From: Verrucomicrobiales bacterium
GTDB taxonomy: Bacteria > Verrucomicrobiota > Verrucomicrobiia > Limisphaerales > UBA11320
NCBI GenBank assembly: GCA_016793885.1
Contig: JAEUHE010000039.1
Coordinates: forward strand, 1-64,000
Length of the DNA: 64,000 nucleotides
Direction: 5' to 3'
Under the pieces are notes generated by a model. That model worked only from the letters and a program-made list of their open reading frames with translations, was not told the DNA's origin and did no database searches. Numbering within the stretch: position 1 is the stretch's first letter; each line of letters opens with the position of its first letter. Shown in pieces: positions 31,501 through 37,800 of the stretch. The translations under genes and the position numbers were made by a program.

Positions 31501-34500
31501 AACGATGTCTCACTGGGATTCTTCCACAACCTCGCCGGCGATGTGGAGCAGCCGCTGGTAACCGACTACTTCGACAACCTGTTGGTGATCGTGTCGAATC
31601 GAACGACCTCTGCGGCTTTGCCCTTGGGCGTGGTTCAGGTTCACCGTTCGATCCTGGGCTTGCCGTCGCTCTCCCGGAGCAACCAGGTGCACGAGCCGGT
31701 GCCCGAGGGCGGGGTGCTCGAGACCTCGGTCATCATGCCGGCAGCGAAGGCTCCGGAGCCGGAAGGCTTCCTGGTGCGCGCTATTCAGGACGCCGATGCC
31801 GGTGGCAGCCGGGCGATCTACGAGGAAGCATTCGCTGGCGGAGCGGTGGTGCGTCCTGCGACTCGCATGACCTTGAACGCCACCCAACAGCCTCTGGCCG
31901 GTGGCCTTTCGACCCTGAGCCTGACGGTCTTCAATCAGGGGTTTGCCGATTTGGATCTGCTGGTCACACGTGCCAATGGGTCTGACCCCGGAGATCTGTC
32001 GATCTCGGTCCAAAACTCCCTCGGAGCCGAAGTCAGTAAACTGGATTACATCGGCGTTCCTCCTGGAACCATCTTCACTTCCGACGGCCGGGGCTATCTG
32101 CGCATTCCTCCCGCCGGATCGCGCTCGATCACCATCCCGGGGGTTCTGGTCCCTGAATCCCTGGGGACCAACAGCGCCGCGTTCGTGGCCACGTTCAGCA
32201 AGCTCTACTACCGGCTCGGTCAGGAGAACGAAGACGTCTCCGGGCCGATCTCCGGCTCCATGGTCTCTGCTTTGGCGGTCACCCCGTACTATGGCGTTGC
32301 GACGACCGACAGCCGGCTTTATGCCGACCGCGATCCCATTATCATCAGCGGCCAGGCCATCGACCGGGCGACCGGCCAGCCGAAGCCCAACGCCCCGCTG
32401 CGCATCGGGTTTTCGATCAGTGGCGCCAAGTTCTGGAACAACGTGACCAGCGATATCTCCGGTAGCTTCACCTACACCTACAATCCTCCTCAGGGTATGA
32501 GCGGCACCTTGAACATCTGGGCCGCCCACCCCGATGTGGTCGACACTCTCAATCAGGCCGAGGTGAAATTGTATCGCTGCTACCTCAGCCCTGCCAATGT
32601 GGATATTCGGATGTCCAAGAACGGGACCCAGCGGTTTTTCCTCACCCTCATCAACACGGGTGACGAGGAGCTCACCGGCTTCGCTCTGGCAAGCAGCGCC
32701 TACACCTTCGTGGGTGACGTCAAGACCCCGACCTCGACCGTCACCGCGCGTTCGTTGATGGAAACCAACTTCGTGCTGCGCCCTCGATCCACCGAGAAGA
32801 TCAACTTCGAATTGGTGGCCACCCTTGACGCCCCCGACAACGCGGTCATCGACTTCAACCTTCGCTCCAGCGAAGGAGCCTCGGCCACCTTCCACGCCAA
32901 CTTGACGTTGCTCCAGGCGAACCCGCTGCTCGTTCTGACGGATCCCTCGGTGGGCTATGTGGAGGCGAGCGTCAATCGAGGTGACATCCGCAGCCGGTCA
33001 GTCACCATCGTCAACCGCGGCTTGCGTCCGCTGCAAGGCGTCACCATGCAGCTCCCGACGAATGTCACCTGGATGTCGGTGAACCTGCCAGCCAACTCCA
33101 ACGGAGTGGTCAACCTGCCCGACCTCCCGATCGGGTCGAGCAACAGCTTTACGGTGGTCTTTGCCCCGCCCGCCTCGACGCCGCTGGATGCTTTTCAGGA
33201 CAAGCTGATCATCCGGGGAACCAACTCGCCCGCCGTCTTTGAGACCGGGCTTTTCGCTCTCGTCACTTCACAGGCCAAGGGGAGTGTGCGCTTCTTCGTC
33301 GACAACATTCTGGTGGAGCCGGTGCCCAATGCCACCGTGCGCATTCGAAACACCCTGATCGGTCAGGACTTCACGGTGAAGACCGATGCCAACGGCTTTG
33401 TGACCGTGAATGATCTGCAGGAAGGTCCATGGGCCTGGCAGGTAACGGCGGCGGGTCATTCCGCCGAGGTGGGCGTCATCGAAGTGATCCCTGACCAAAC
33501 GGTGCTGGTGGAAACCCGGCTCTCGCGGGCCCTGGTCACGGTCAACTTCTCCGTCGTCCCGGTGCCCTACACCGATCGCTACGAGATCGTCATTGAGCAG
33601 ACCTTTGAAACGCATGTGCCCGCTCCCGTGCTCGTGCTCACGCCGCCGCACATGGATTTCAAGAACGTAGGCTATGGCTATGAGGCCACCTACATCATGA
33701 CCGCCAAGAACTACGGCCTGATCCAGATGACGGATGTCACCATCCGAGGCATGAGCGATGGTCGAGGTGGCGTCTTGTCCCCGCTCATCAGCTATCTGCC
33801 CGTGCTCCGCGCCCAGGAATCCGTCGAGATCCCGATGCGCTTCACCTTCCAGGCTCCGAACACCGGGTCCGTCGCCGGGGCGGGCAAGGTGGCCAGAACC
33901 TATACCGATCGGCGTAAGAGTCTGACCCGCGACATCGACGCCGATGGAAATATCACGGGTGGCGTTCAGTTCCCGCCTTCCTTCGGCGACAACGCGACAC
34001 CGTCGCAGGCCTTTGCGGACTGCGCCACCGGCGGGTTGGGCGGGTTGGCGGATCTGGTGGGCGGCCTGATGGCGATCGCCAACGCCTGCGCGACCTGTGC
34101 TGACTTGCGCACGGCCATGGCCATCGCAGCGAGCGCCGCGATTACCTACTCGGTGCTCTGCTCGCCCAACTTCAGTCCCATTCCGGTCTCACCTCTCCCA
34201 TGCCCTTCGGGGAACTGGGTGGTCTCCTTCTTTATCAACCTGGCCAGTTGTGCGTGCCAAGCGTTAGGATGCTTTGGTGCGGGTGACGGCGGAAGCAGTA
34301 GTCCGGGCTCCGGTTTGGGTCGCGGACCTCAAAGCTTCTCGCAGTTCAGCCCGGGCGGTCCCGGATGCTTCACGGCTGACACACTGGTTACCCTGGCCGA
34401 TGGATCCACCAAGCGCATCGATGCGGCGGTGGTTGGGGACCGAGTTAAGACGGGGCCCGGCTCCGGCGACTATGCGGTGGTGCGCGAAGTCCAGACCCGC

Positions 34501-34848
34501 AAGGTGGTCGACCTGCTGGTGATTCATTCCGAGAGCCGCACCTTGGAGACCACCGCGGAACACATGCTCTGGTTGGACGGCAAAGGCTGGTCCCAAGCGG
34601 GTCAAGTTCGGGTGGGCGACTGGCTGACCGACACCACTGGCGAGCGCGTCCGGGTCAACAGGATCGAGCATCAGCCCGGGGAATTCACCGTCCACACTCT
34701 CATCAACTCCGGCGATCATACCTTCTATGCCAATGGCCTGCTGGTGCAGGACAGCTGCGGAGCTCCGTCGGTGGTCGCGCCGTTCTCCGGCTTCACCCTT
34801 CCGCCGCCCAGGATTGAGGACGCGCGGGCAAAGGAGGTGGCCCGATGA
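13597..34848 (+). CDS. giant extracellular mosaic protein A with C-terminal Hint domain
   Basis: About 7,083 residues. The start at ATG 13597 gives a clean signal peptide (MLPRMLCRLLLVRVLLPG, cleavage near AVQA-A); the frame is open from 13363 but the extra 78 residues are not secretory. Modules in order by nucleotide: LamG 13717-14350; Ig and PPC-like domains to 16370; FG-GAP/VCBS repeats 16480-17480; PPC; LamG 18181-18830; C-type lectin 19000-19375; VCBS 19770-20800; PPC; LamG 21480-22120; VCBS 22620-23640; PPC; C-type lectin 24490-24840; CARDB 25930-26670; InlB-B-like repeats 26680-27370; FN3; right-handed beta-helix 28345-28990; Ig and FN3 to 31500; a conserved module 32281-33900; a Cys-rich hydrophobic stretch 34000-34360; Hint 34366-34758. 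It is likely a surface or secreted adhesin/processing protein. The stop overlaps the next start (ATGA). Confidence 0.93.
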   Translation: MLPRMLCRLLLVRVLLPGLIAAPLLVPLTAVQAACLPPPVGLATLYSGNGSALEPVSGLHGLMGAGVTITNAFAGQGFAFRDDPSSVMYLPESPVWSPTNNQFSIECWIQPNFAVSGDKLDTILSKREGCSTVAYQFGVYKGHQGPAKVGLLYFSIGGVGLDSTNRIPNDGQFHHVAAVFDGSQTNQNMRLYLDGVAVGAASVSVTIPVTSSAPVIGQHGGCNYFSSAVMDEISFYNRPLSLAEIQSIQAAGSSGKCIPAVTGVPVPYFTDFESGAGAGWSLRLTDGSEPMRFSRFLGRLGSDDVLLTLTGLSPGTSYTLGFDFYALDSLDGGNTSSGDVLGVWADNQLLFRESFANYNGNPPGGVQTFPRSPDEGRAAFGFVPSYVDAIYRNIELTFVPSNSVSVLRFWGLNLQELGDESWGIDNVRVRSTAAAGAPIISSTTLPTPGTTQSIALDRFTVAASRPLQPAAATNLANWSLRSAGPNSTLGDGDDVTVGLSAALVPAFNTGRSIQFTILGAVPLQPARYRFSSGAGLVDTNGVAVTPFTQDFTIVHPSPGRLETPGSDSIATASDLSMIETPAGSGFQTAIGSGIFSAAGDVDYWRFDAEVGDVVTLRLETLGAGTNPQMQLQTVSGSNLASVGGGADGVVGIDRYRFGSPGTYFVRVWSDQRPAAYRLRVDLGRSAQLEAEPNDTIAQATPLTLTFGAGLAQGRVAGTTLGAVDLFALLNLNAGNSVSVTARYPDGSTLAPQGVVLSLLAGTEPVATVAGNSLNFLLQASTNYLVRVTSTNADLRSQYVLDIAVSDSVPPQITSTSFPAQGGSAATLFDRFTLGFSEDMSPVAVTNSSVYELRSAGPDGNFNTADDAIYPIVPDAYSTGLSASYSILDGPVQPGLTRLRVSTGLSDRIGNGLASTFQLTFTITNPPGYFMETRGNDVAGKAALFLNPGNGNPSGTLGFAYNLTGSNNPEFMAAADLNGDGRPDLAVAQRAGGVMIYTNDGTGQLIASTNLTGINDAVSVVVGRFNNDTLPDLAATSYNGASVVLALGVPGGWVVGTPITGAPGAYQHVGADFNNDGFTDLAVPNFNGGSLVVLLCNGNGGFAPPVSYPVTGNVMQVAAGKLNNDAHVDLVATSTSGNVAALLGKGDGTFQPAVNYPSGAGTRAVAIGDVNGDSLLDVVSAAVGDDTVNVLLGKGDGTFLARVDYSSGVSDPYHLGLGDFDGDGRLDVLVPGYGSGNWSLLINNGAGGFEDPKVYPLGNSPIGTAIADFNADGRQDVVLSRYSSRLLSAYYGLPNLAPAEDPAGSGVRTHLARGTLSTGADQDYYQFFGQAGERVVVAIEVPGAPSNSGLRVDLYRYDDVILNTFYATSSGWGQSPPLTLAQKGTFFVRVTENHGYRGEYRIRVTRVPATIGFEVEDNNTIAGANYPSFVSTNSQLTGVMAGYLSYGDALGDHFDLGFLEAGTTINLGLQQPSSAGVRGVLSVLDGSGQVQSSSASGSTNLSYVVPVGPGGNYSARILADPLPPAQTFGGTPGSSLLFNGLNQYVRVPDAPALRPANLTLECWVNFAAPVDADVLVAKGLGNGDDNSYALWYSKPEGVLRGYISGGPTLSVPWVPEIGRWYHLAYVFDDAANLQSLYVDGQTVTAGTVNTSINYDTRPLHLGADSVGDGVNHHFAGKLDEIRVWTVARASNEIASARSLRLVGTEPGLAAYWRLDDGVGAVAADATPNSNQGALIGFPVWSPSGTAAPSSAPLAAQYLLRLNLQEAKSLQVVTTTLPSESASISNLVQSFVVGFNEELDPQINLLNRVVYTQGSRQFVVSDTALSWIDAESLAVSLGGHLARVTSADQNAFLARTFSAAATGDLWIGYNDRSAENSFSWVGSGAPGYVNWQNGQPDNNGGADGAVLAIPGGGWYDDVIRTQRRGLIEVPQLPDADGDGLASSLDPYASDRLNGFDLRASGTDGLFDTGDDLLYRLRLNTYARGTNVSFFVVDGPLQYGSYRFSVTPSIKDRFGNALAASFVRRFAVVPVSGFGIEGRTNGTLGLATPVTGSLPGAALDGSFQETYRLSKGSKAHHLVATNLNGDANIDLVVNNFDDGTLSVFLGQPDSSFINLTNVPVGSGPVGFSLADFNKDGKLDLSVDLYQAARMAILLGDGTGRFTALTNYVTPSQPYYQAVGDLNADGNLDVAVATVAGGRVTLFFGLGNGAFNPGVDITTGAGAFSVAIGDIAGDGTADDLAVANRSAQTLSVLIANGGGTYAAPVQYPVTTTAGALALYDFNSDTFLDAVVVAGGDINYFAGRGDGTFLDRKTFAVPTSDPYETALADIDGNGTMDLVLPAYGNSRLVTVLNLGDDQFGGVLNYAISGRPISAVVHDFNKDGRLDIATANHDSADIAFLYGKGTQIPTLDPATRLRSVAARGMLAEASDLDYWSFSGRLGDRLTLALESLGAAASSQLRYYLYRPDGSEVDNFVTDNLGRGEFSVGLTAAGTYSIRVERYDAYAGEYRLRVTLAPGAYQNESESNNTIATADPVAFSLADGRQTADLFGYFSSGDSGDYFRLGNLSPGTEISLTPQRPASGTVLATPAVYDASEALVALAAPGQTNLSYVIPAGQSGAHYARLIPTFLRSPNNATNALWFDGADDSVRVGAWSPGKRWTAQAWIFPTATPAGRRTIVGGLGGCQDWALTLQDGRPGLAYRPTDGASSCSASIAAATPVDLARWYHVAGVSDGTNVFLYVNGILAGTAAVDPAWNPYAGGVWIGGEVCCGNYFAGLISSVSIWNRPLSAAEIGSFLAANPVGNETGLVGYWPLDDGAGNTARDLSSVNRPGTLFNAPNWSPLSPLSRGGLGVQAEYRLNISLRDTSSPFVTTTTLPAAGSSIGTLLDRFSLSYSEDMSPATVLSTNSYELRNAGANQIFDAQDDSFYTVQNSPAYANGLTANYLIPDGPLQPGLYRLTVRTQLTDTSGTPLASNYVHQFSVTNTPGFIQESRANDSIATAVGLGAPVPGSLGLFRAGSPVAVGTNPEYSLLADLNGDAKQDLLVVNYGENTFSVFLGGGDGSFALKTNWTSTAAGPLQPVLTNFNGDAFPDFAVGNYGAGSVSIYLGNGNGSFRVLTNYATGTQVVGMAAGDFNGDGRVDLASANYGSGNVSVLLGLGGGLFQPAVQYPVGGAPYQLVTGDFNKDGRLDLVTATYNTDNLALLLGKGDGTFPAPSTIPTGNAPYAVQSGDLDADGNADLVTSGSDGVLLVFRGNGNGSFQTPLKLATGLGLNYYIAIGDLDKNGRADLVATGFNVDRVGILFQTGPLNFEPSVSYATGGRPLGINIGDINNDNRPDLAIVNYGSAQMTFLLGREKETLSPDGGDQTFALARGVIFSNADTDYWSFPAGAGDSVQVVIENPGDPAASGRCIDLYSPAGGSAIETWCADYNGRGTFSRVLPSAGIYSLRVRYNYSFAGEYRLRVSVVSAPVQVEVESNDSTGASQSLTWTESPTKRSAKVFGTIHRDDSAGDFFRLGNLSAGVLLQLSHTAPASSTLSHQWAVYKGNTLLTNAPAAAASFAYAIPPGAGDDYYVRVTALSGTSGLQATYFLGLEVFDGEGPQVVSTTLPPSGSASESLIDRFSLEVSEDLNVEIARLAQRPVVNGTHAYQRTSVSTSWRNASEEARLLGGTLVTINDVLENQWLNDTFGGGLWIGLSDELQEGSFVWQDGAATTFVNWNAGEPSNSANEDFAVLLDGGKWNDEGLAGSHFGIMEFAGSDGDGDGIPDVVDVYPSDPYNLFDLRGAGADDAFDTSDDVRYTLQAPAYTSGTSLAFAVLNGPIQPGRARLRVTTSLRDRLGNPSTAVYDQVFSIVSIPGLQAASQTNSTPSTATPLALQEGPVNFRTALARGKLFGNGDAEYWSFNGKAGDLVSIAAEVPGAPGATGLRYRVLSTTGAAIIDLYAEYAGFGQSDPVTLASNGVYRVLVTQNYGYYGEYRFRVALSTPPLQVENEANDSIATASSLALQQDGNARFGAAMGTQGKAADLDYFALGNITNGSSVFLNVRLPQGSTYVPVVALYNAAGQYQNEVVGGRAGDEIAEVRVLATGNYFALVRGGGGSLSDIRSQYQLDVQVVPTGSVSFPNLQVTDLSLPGGSPLSGQSISFGFSVTNVGQLATPVSSWVDRAVLSLNPVLGDADDIPLGFFNRVGTLNPGVGYAVNGSATLPEGVSGDYLLIAQTDAGNAVNEFIFETDNITVSGNSFRINRAPYPDLKVEDLQATGPTGQGIYTLRWRTANRGDGLAKTGFRDRLVVRNLNNGQVIVTSDIPVPAGLAVGASLQRETTVTTTNAGTYQVQVTTDALNENYEFDAAGHDSAELNTAVTQFVIAQFFEIAVGASPSEGGAVTGAGSYVSGNPLTVTAKANTNDRPYFFVNWTEAGVFQSASPSYSFTVSRPRSLVANFSLPAYSITASNNPVVAGSIEGQGTYFHGASAVLIANPNPGYRFVNWTEQGQVVGLLPRLTNTITAQRFLVANYAEANPFHVVTTATSPSGLAVISGSGTYSNGQSTTITAPARLTNSPTLFTFREFRLNGSPAGSTRSFSKTFSTLDPTNLQYIAYYDSNSLLPVVVRASGGFTNIGVGGYTTVTNPVPASSDYRISLQFDRSMNPAINPLVLVTNSSGAAQPSLTGAGYWLSTIETNDTYRTPAIGFGPGLDGLSLVKVSRAQDKTGLTMAAADVLALVVDVTPPVQPSPVLVSSNSASATFGWSSYAAPADLGGFRVYRASTPFTVLTGLTPITTLGRNARSHVFTGLSLDTPYHIAIVALDAAGNAPSTVASIPMSLPRSVPAPVALVLTAQDASSASLSWAGYSTANLLGFEGFWLFYETTPFTSVQGLTPKQTLGAGVRSAEVLGLDRSFTYYVAVVGYNSAGGHNPQVTTQTWKDPFAGRITSNLNLGSADAPVVDILQPMVITSNATLTVRAGTTIRFAAGAGITVEQGRLVASGSALDPIVFTSANDIAGLEANPGDWKGITLSAGATGSVLRHVFVQFGGGLTLSNVSPTVEAFTALRNSPAGLTLLGSASLTTTEALIAFNDIGLISTSTGVVNLRQSVVKNNPTNAFSAGAGSIIATQNWWGTSVAGEIDGSLRGTVNRSGFLLGEPLLTPAIGLSNGVTQVGSRDIRLRLACRTADSVRVSEDSAFLAIFYQAFRSPLDYQLSDGGGSKTVYAQFRSVTGQTSAPVALTLSYITAGPNLTAFSLTEGQVLTRPLTVTAGASAPLGMAGIDFLVDGQLVATQPGGAFAYRYDMRSSTNGVHRVRLAARDTSGNLATRELNVTFNLSPPPAPLITTPASDLNGSESTISVRGTAEPLIPIRLVQNSAPAATGAADAAGNWSFDNVSLVEGNNAFVATAFDTLGSAVSGIRNVVRDTGPPAAPVLDTLYYNVIEGLGLSWTFATAGERPAFFRVYWHSNSFTTTAQASRQSPILTAMNYRPSGLTPGNYYFAVVGYDSAGNASALSNLAPFNYDPVPPSFTVSYSKVSPVAVGPLRITLVSSEPLVSVPSLTLVPTGSTPVALTLSNAALNTFEATLNVTPSFASGALGLVVSGRDLSGNTFNGPPQGPSMAIDVRPPTGSIVTVPGAPVQTTNATLVTVSLTLNEPAKPGTTPTVGFTPPVGPLVNIPVTGNGSNWIGSFTAVAAMGSGYGTFTLNARDALDNIGQLITSGQTLELYNTALPKPPGQPVNFSASSLSEGRVRLSWTAVSNAESYRLYSQPGTNVFLTPTNMVAETILSNSWIDLPPSDGYHLYSVTAVRRGSEGTNSITRAVISDRTPPPTPVQVAVQLLSSGVQVSWAAGAGEVPSLFKVYRNGQAIRTVNGSGATAIVDSPPRGVMSYTVASVDALGNEAISSAANIELFVGAVQNFTALVRSGEPPQLTWNSSDNTAVGYNVYRNGIKQNGAPLTALQFTDALGVQAGSRIQYIVRAVNSTNAESAPRTVNVNDVSLGFFHNLAGDVEQPLVTDYFDNLLVIVSNRTTSAALPLGVVQVHRSILGLPSLSRSNQVHEPVPEGGVLETSVIMPAAKAPEPEGFLVRAIQDADAGGSRAIYEEAFAGGAVVRPATRMTLNATQQPLAGGLSTLSLTVFNQGFADLDLLVTRANGSDPGDLSISVQNSLGAEVSKLDYIGVPPGTIFTSDGRGYLRIPPAGSRSITIPGVLVPESLGTNSAAFVATFSKLYYRLGQENEDVSGPISGSMVSALAVTPYYGVATTDSRLYADRDPIIISGQAIDRATGQPKPNAPLRIGFSISGAKFWNNVTSDISGSFTYTYNPPQGMSGTLNIWAAHPDVVDTLNQAEVKLYRCYLSPANVDIRMSKNGTQRFFLTLINTGDEELTGFALASSAYTFVGDVKTPTSTVTARSLMETNFVLRPRSTEKINFELVATLDAPDNAVIDFNLRSSEGASATFHANLTLLQANPLLVLTDPSVGYVEASVNRGDIRSRSVTIVNRGLRPLQGVTMQLPTNVTWMSVNLPANSNGVVNLPDLPIGSSNSFTVVFAPPASTPLDAFQDKLIIRGTNSPAVFETGLFALVTSQAKGSVRFFVDNILVEPVPNATVRIRNTLIGQDFTVKTDANGFVTVNDLQEGPWAWQVTAAGHSAEVGVIEVIPDQTVLVETRLSRALVTVNFSVVPVPYTDRYEIVIEQTFETHVPAPVLVLTPPHMDFKNVGYGYEATYIMTAKNYGLIQMTDVTIRGMSDGRGGVLSPLISYLPVLRAQESVEIPMRFTFQAPNTGSVAGAGKVARTYTDRRKSLTRDIDADGNITGGVQFPPSFGDNATPSQAFADCATGGLGGLADLVGGLMAIANACATCADLRTAMAIAASAAITYSVLCSPNFSPIPVSPLPCPSGNWVVSFFINLASCACQALGCFGAGDGGSSSPGSGLGRGPQSFSQFSPGGPGCFTADTLVTLADGSTKRIDAAVVGDRVKTGPGSGDYAVVREVQTRKVVDLLVIHSESRTLETTAEHMLWLDGKGWSQAGQVRVGDWLTDTTGERVRVNRIEHQPGEFTVHTLINSGDHTFYANGLLVQDSCGAPSVVAPFSGFTLPPPRIEDARAKEVAR
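34366..34758 (+). other. Hint (intein/hedgehog-like) domain of giant protein A
   Basis: This segment starts with a Cys nucleophile in PGCFTADTLVTLADGS (Cys6924 of the protein). It has the B-block TxxH as TTAEHMLWLDG and the late block HTLINSGDHTFYANGLLV. These are the conserved Hint blocks found in inteins, hedgehog proteins and polymorphic toxins. The C-terminal His-Asn that normally precedes Ser/Cys is QD-SC here, so the N-S acyl shift may be possible while C-terminal Asn cyclisation is lost or altered. Only about 30 residues follow, with no toxin domain. Confidence 0.88.
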
Positions 34849-37800
34849 ACACCCCTCTCACACTCCCTCGAACTGAATCAGCTCTGGATATGTTCCTGCC
34901 TAGAACTTTGAAGACACTCGCGCATCGCTGGCTGATGGTGATCAGCCTGATTCTCCCGCTGGCCAGCCTCCAGGGCCAGCAGCAATTCCAGGGCGTCTGT
35001 TCCCGGGTCAAAATGGTCATCGAACAGGAGCTGACCTTGGAGCGAATCGGGTTTGAAGCGACCCTGGAGGTGACGGATAATGATGGGGCCGATCCGATCA
35101 CTGACTTCTTTGCGGAGCTGACGTTCGAGAATCCGGTCGGTGGAACCAATGGCGCGCCGGTCGATGCCTCATCGCTCTTTTTCGTTCGGGCCCCGACTTT
35201 CCAAAACATCAACAGCATCGATGGGAATGGAGTGATCGCTCCCACCACCAAAGCGGTTATCCGGTGGTTCATCATCCCCAAGATCGCTGCGGGTGGAACC
35301 AGCCCCGCCGGGTTGCGCTATCGCGTGGGTTGCAAGTTGGCCGGCAAGATCCGTGGGGCCACCATTCCTGGTGATGTCTTGTTCGCGGTTCCGGACACGA
35401 TCACCGTCCGTCCCGAACCCCAGCTCGAGATTAACTATTTCCAGCCTCGCGATGTGCAAGGCGATGATCCGTTCACTCCCGAAGTTGAGAGTCCCATCCC
35501 GTTCACCCTGGGTGTGTTGGTGAAGAACGTGGGCCACGGTCCGGCTCGTAAGCTTAAGATCGATTCCAAGCAGCCGCGGATCGTCGAGAACATCAATGGA
35601 TTGTTGTTGGTGGCTCAGTTGCTCGGCGCGCGTGTTGCGGACGTTCCGCAGCGGACCCCCAGCCTGTTGGTGGATCTGGGCGACATCCAGCCTGGACAGA
35701 CTCGCAAGGGTTCCTGGGATATGATCACCTCGCTGTCGGGCGAGTTCGTAGATTTTCGCGCCAGTTATCGGCATGCGACGGAACTAGGCGGGGAGGAGAC
35801 CTCGGTCATCATCGCTCTCAACGCCCATTTTATCGCGAAGGAGGTTCTTAACGACGAGCCGGGGCGCGATCAGCTCAAGGATTTTCTCGCTGACGTAGAC
35901 CGGGATGTCGACATGTATCCGGACAGCCTTTACGAAAGTCAGGGCGAGGTGCTGCCCGTGAACCTGCTTTCCGACGCCACGGTCATCGGCAGCGCCGGGG
36001 CAGGCGGAAGCTTCGAAGTTCGAGTGAGCGCCGACAAGGACGGGTGGGGTTACGTGCGAGTGGTCGACCCCGGGCAAGCCAAGCTGAAGATCGGGAGTGT
36101 GGTTCGTTCCGATGGCAAGGTCGTCAACACGAACAATGTCTGGACGAATATCCGCTACACCAAGCTGGGAAACACGCGTCAGAACTGGCTCAATATTTTC
36201 GATCGGGTCGACCTGGGTAACTACACCTACCGAATAACGTATGCTGCCGGCGGTCCCGACACCATAGCTCCCGTCACCACCTTGCACTTCGCCGGCCCGG
36301 CGACCGAGTCTGGCTCCACGGTGTTTATCACGCCCGCAACGCAGATGTACTTCATCTCCGAGGACGTGAATCCGGTCAGCATCGTCTACAGTCTCACCAA
36401 TTCTCCGTTCATTCCGGCCTTACCCTTCACACTCAACCAGCCGGGGAATTACAAAATCGTGTACTATGCCACCGACAACGCGGGTAACCGGGAGGTGGCC
36501 AAAACCAACCTCCTGGTGGTCTCGGGTGAGGCCTCGTTGGATTTTTCCAAAGTCACCTCGCCAGCGGACGCGATCTTTGTTCCAGGCGATGCTCTCTCCA
36601 TTCGGCCGTCCGAGGCTCCCATCCAGTTTCAGATTCAACCCAATCCCGCGGAGACGGCAGCCAAGCTGGACATCTTTCAGGGTGTGATCGGCTGGGTAAC
36701 CGTCAGCAATACCCCGAGCTCGCCGACCCGCAATACCTCCGCGACGCTCACCATCGGCGGGGACCAGGTGCAGTGGTATCGGTATCGTTTGGATTCTGCT
36801 GCGTGGAGCGCCGAAATTCCGGTCACCTCCCCGCTCGTTTTGAGCAATCTGTCCAATGGTCCGCACACGGTCGCAGTGCTGGGGCGATCCAGCCAGGGTA
36901 GCTACCTTCCCGAAACCAGCGCTGTGGTGGTGGGATGGACGATCAACCCCACCGCGCCGCCGGTCTTGATCTCGGGTGTTCCCCCGACGCCGAGCCGGCT
37001 GCGAAACGCGACTCTGACGATTGGCGGATCCGGAGTGACCGATTACCGCTGGACCCTCAACGGCTCTTTCTTCCGCGCGGAGACTCCCGTGGCTAACCCG
37101 CTCATCCTCCCGACTCTCGATCCGACTCAGCAGGTGGTGTCGGTGGTGGGCAAGTCAGGCGGCATCTTCCAGCTGATCAGCAACGCGACCACAGCGACCT
37201 GGCTCACGGATCCCACCTATGGATCCGATTTTTCGTCGCTTCCCAAAGTATACACCCGAGTGTTTACCAACGTGGCAACCAACCTCATCTCCTTCAACTG
37301 GGATGGGAAAGACCAAGGGGGTGCCATTCTGCCGCCCGGGTATTACACGGCCCGCATCACCCTCAGCGATGCGCTGGGCCGTACCAATTTCACGACGCGG
37401 CTGATCCAAATCGGCAACCTCACTTCCGATCCACAGACCTTGGCCGATGTCATCCGTGGCCCGCGCAACCCTCATGCCCGGGGACGCTGGGGCGTGTGGC
37501 AGGATCAAAGCGACGGCTATTCTCAAGTGTACGCGCAGAATCTCGCGGAGTCAGGCACCCAACCCTTAAAGCTCACTTCTGGGATCCTGAGCCAGGAGTC
37601 GCCCAAAACCGATGGGCGTCATGTGGTCTGGCAAGGCCGACAGACGAATGCAACTTGGGACATCTACATCAAGGATCTGCAGAGCGCCGCACCTCCCCGA
37701 AAGATCACTGACACCGCCAATCGCGATGAGGTGAATCCGTGCATCGAGTGGCCGTGGGTCGTTTTCCAAAGTCGCGTGGCCGGCAACGCCAGCGCCCCGT

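Noticed and set aside
31510-32895. 461-codon minus-strand open frame
   Set aside because: A GC-rich shadow of giant gene A; no domain, start context or neighbour supports it.
34366-34848. C-terminal polymorphic toxin after the Hint domain
   Set aside because: Only about 30 residues follow the Hint domain before the stop and no immunity-like small gene follows.
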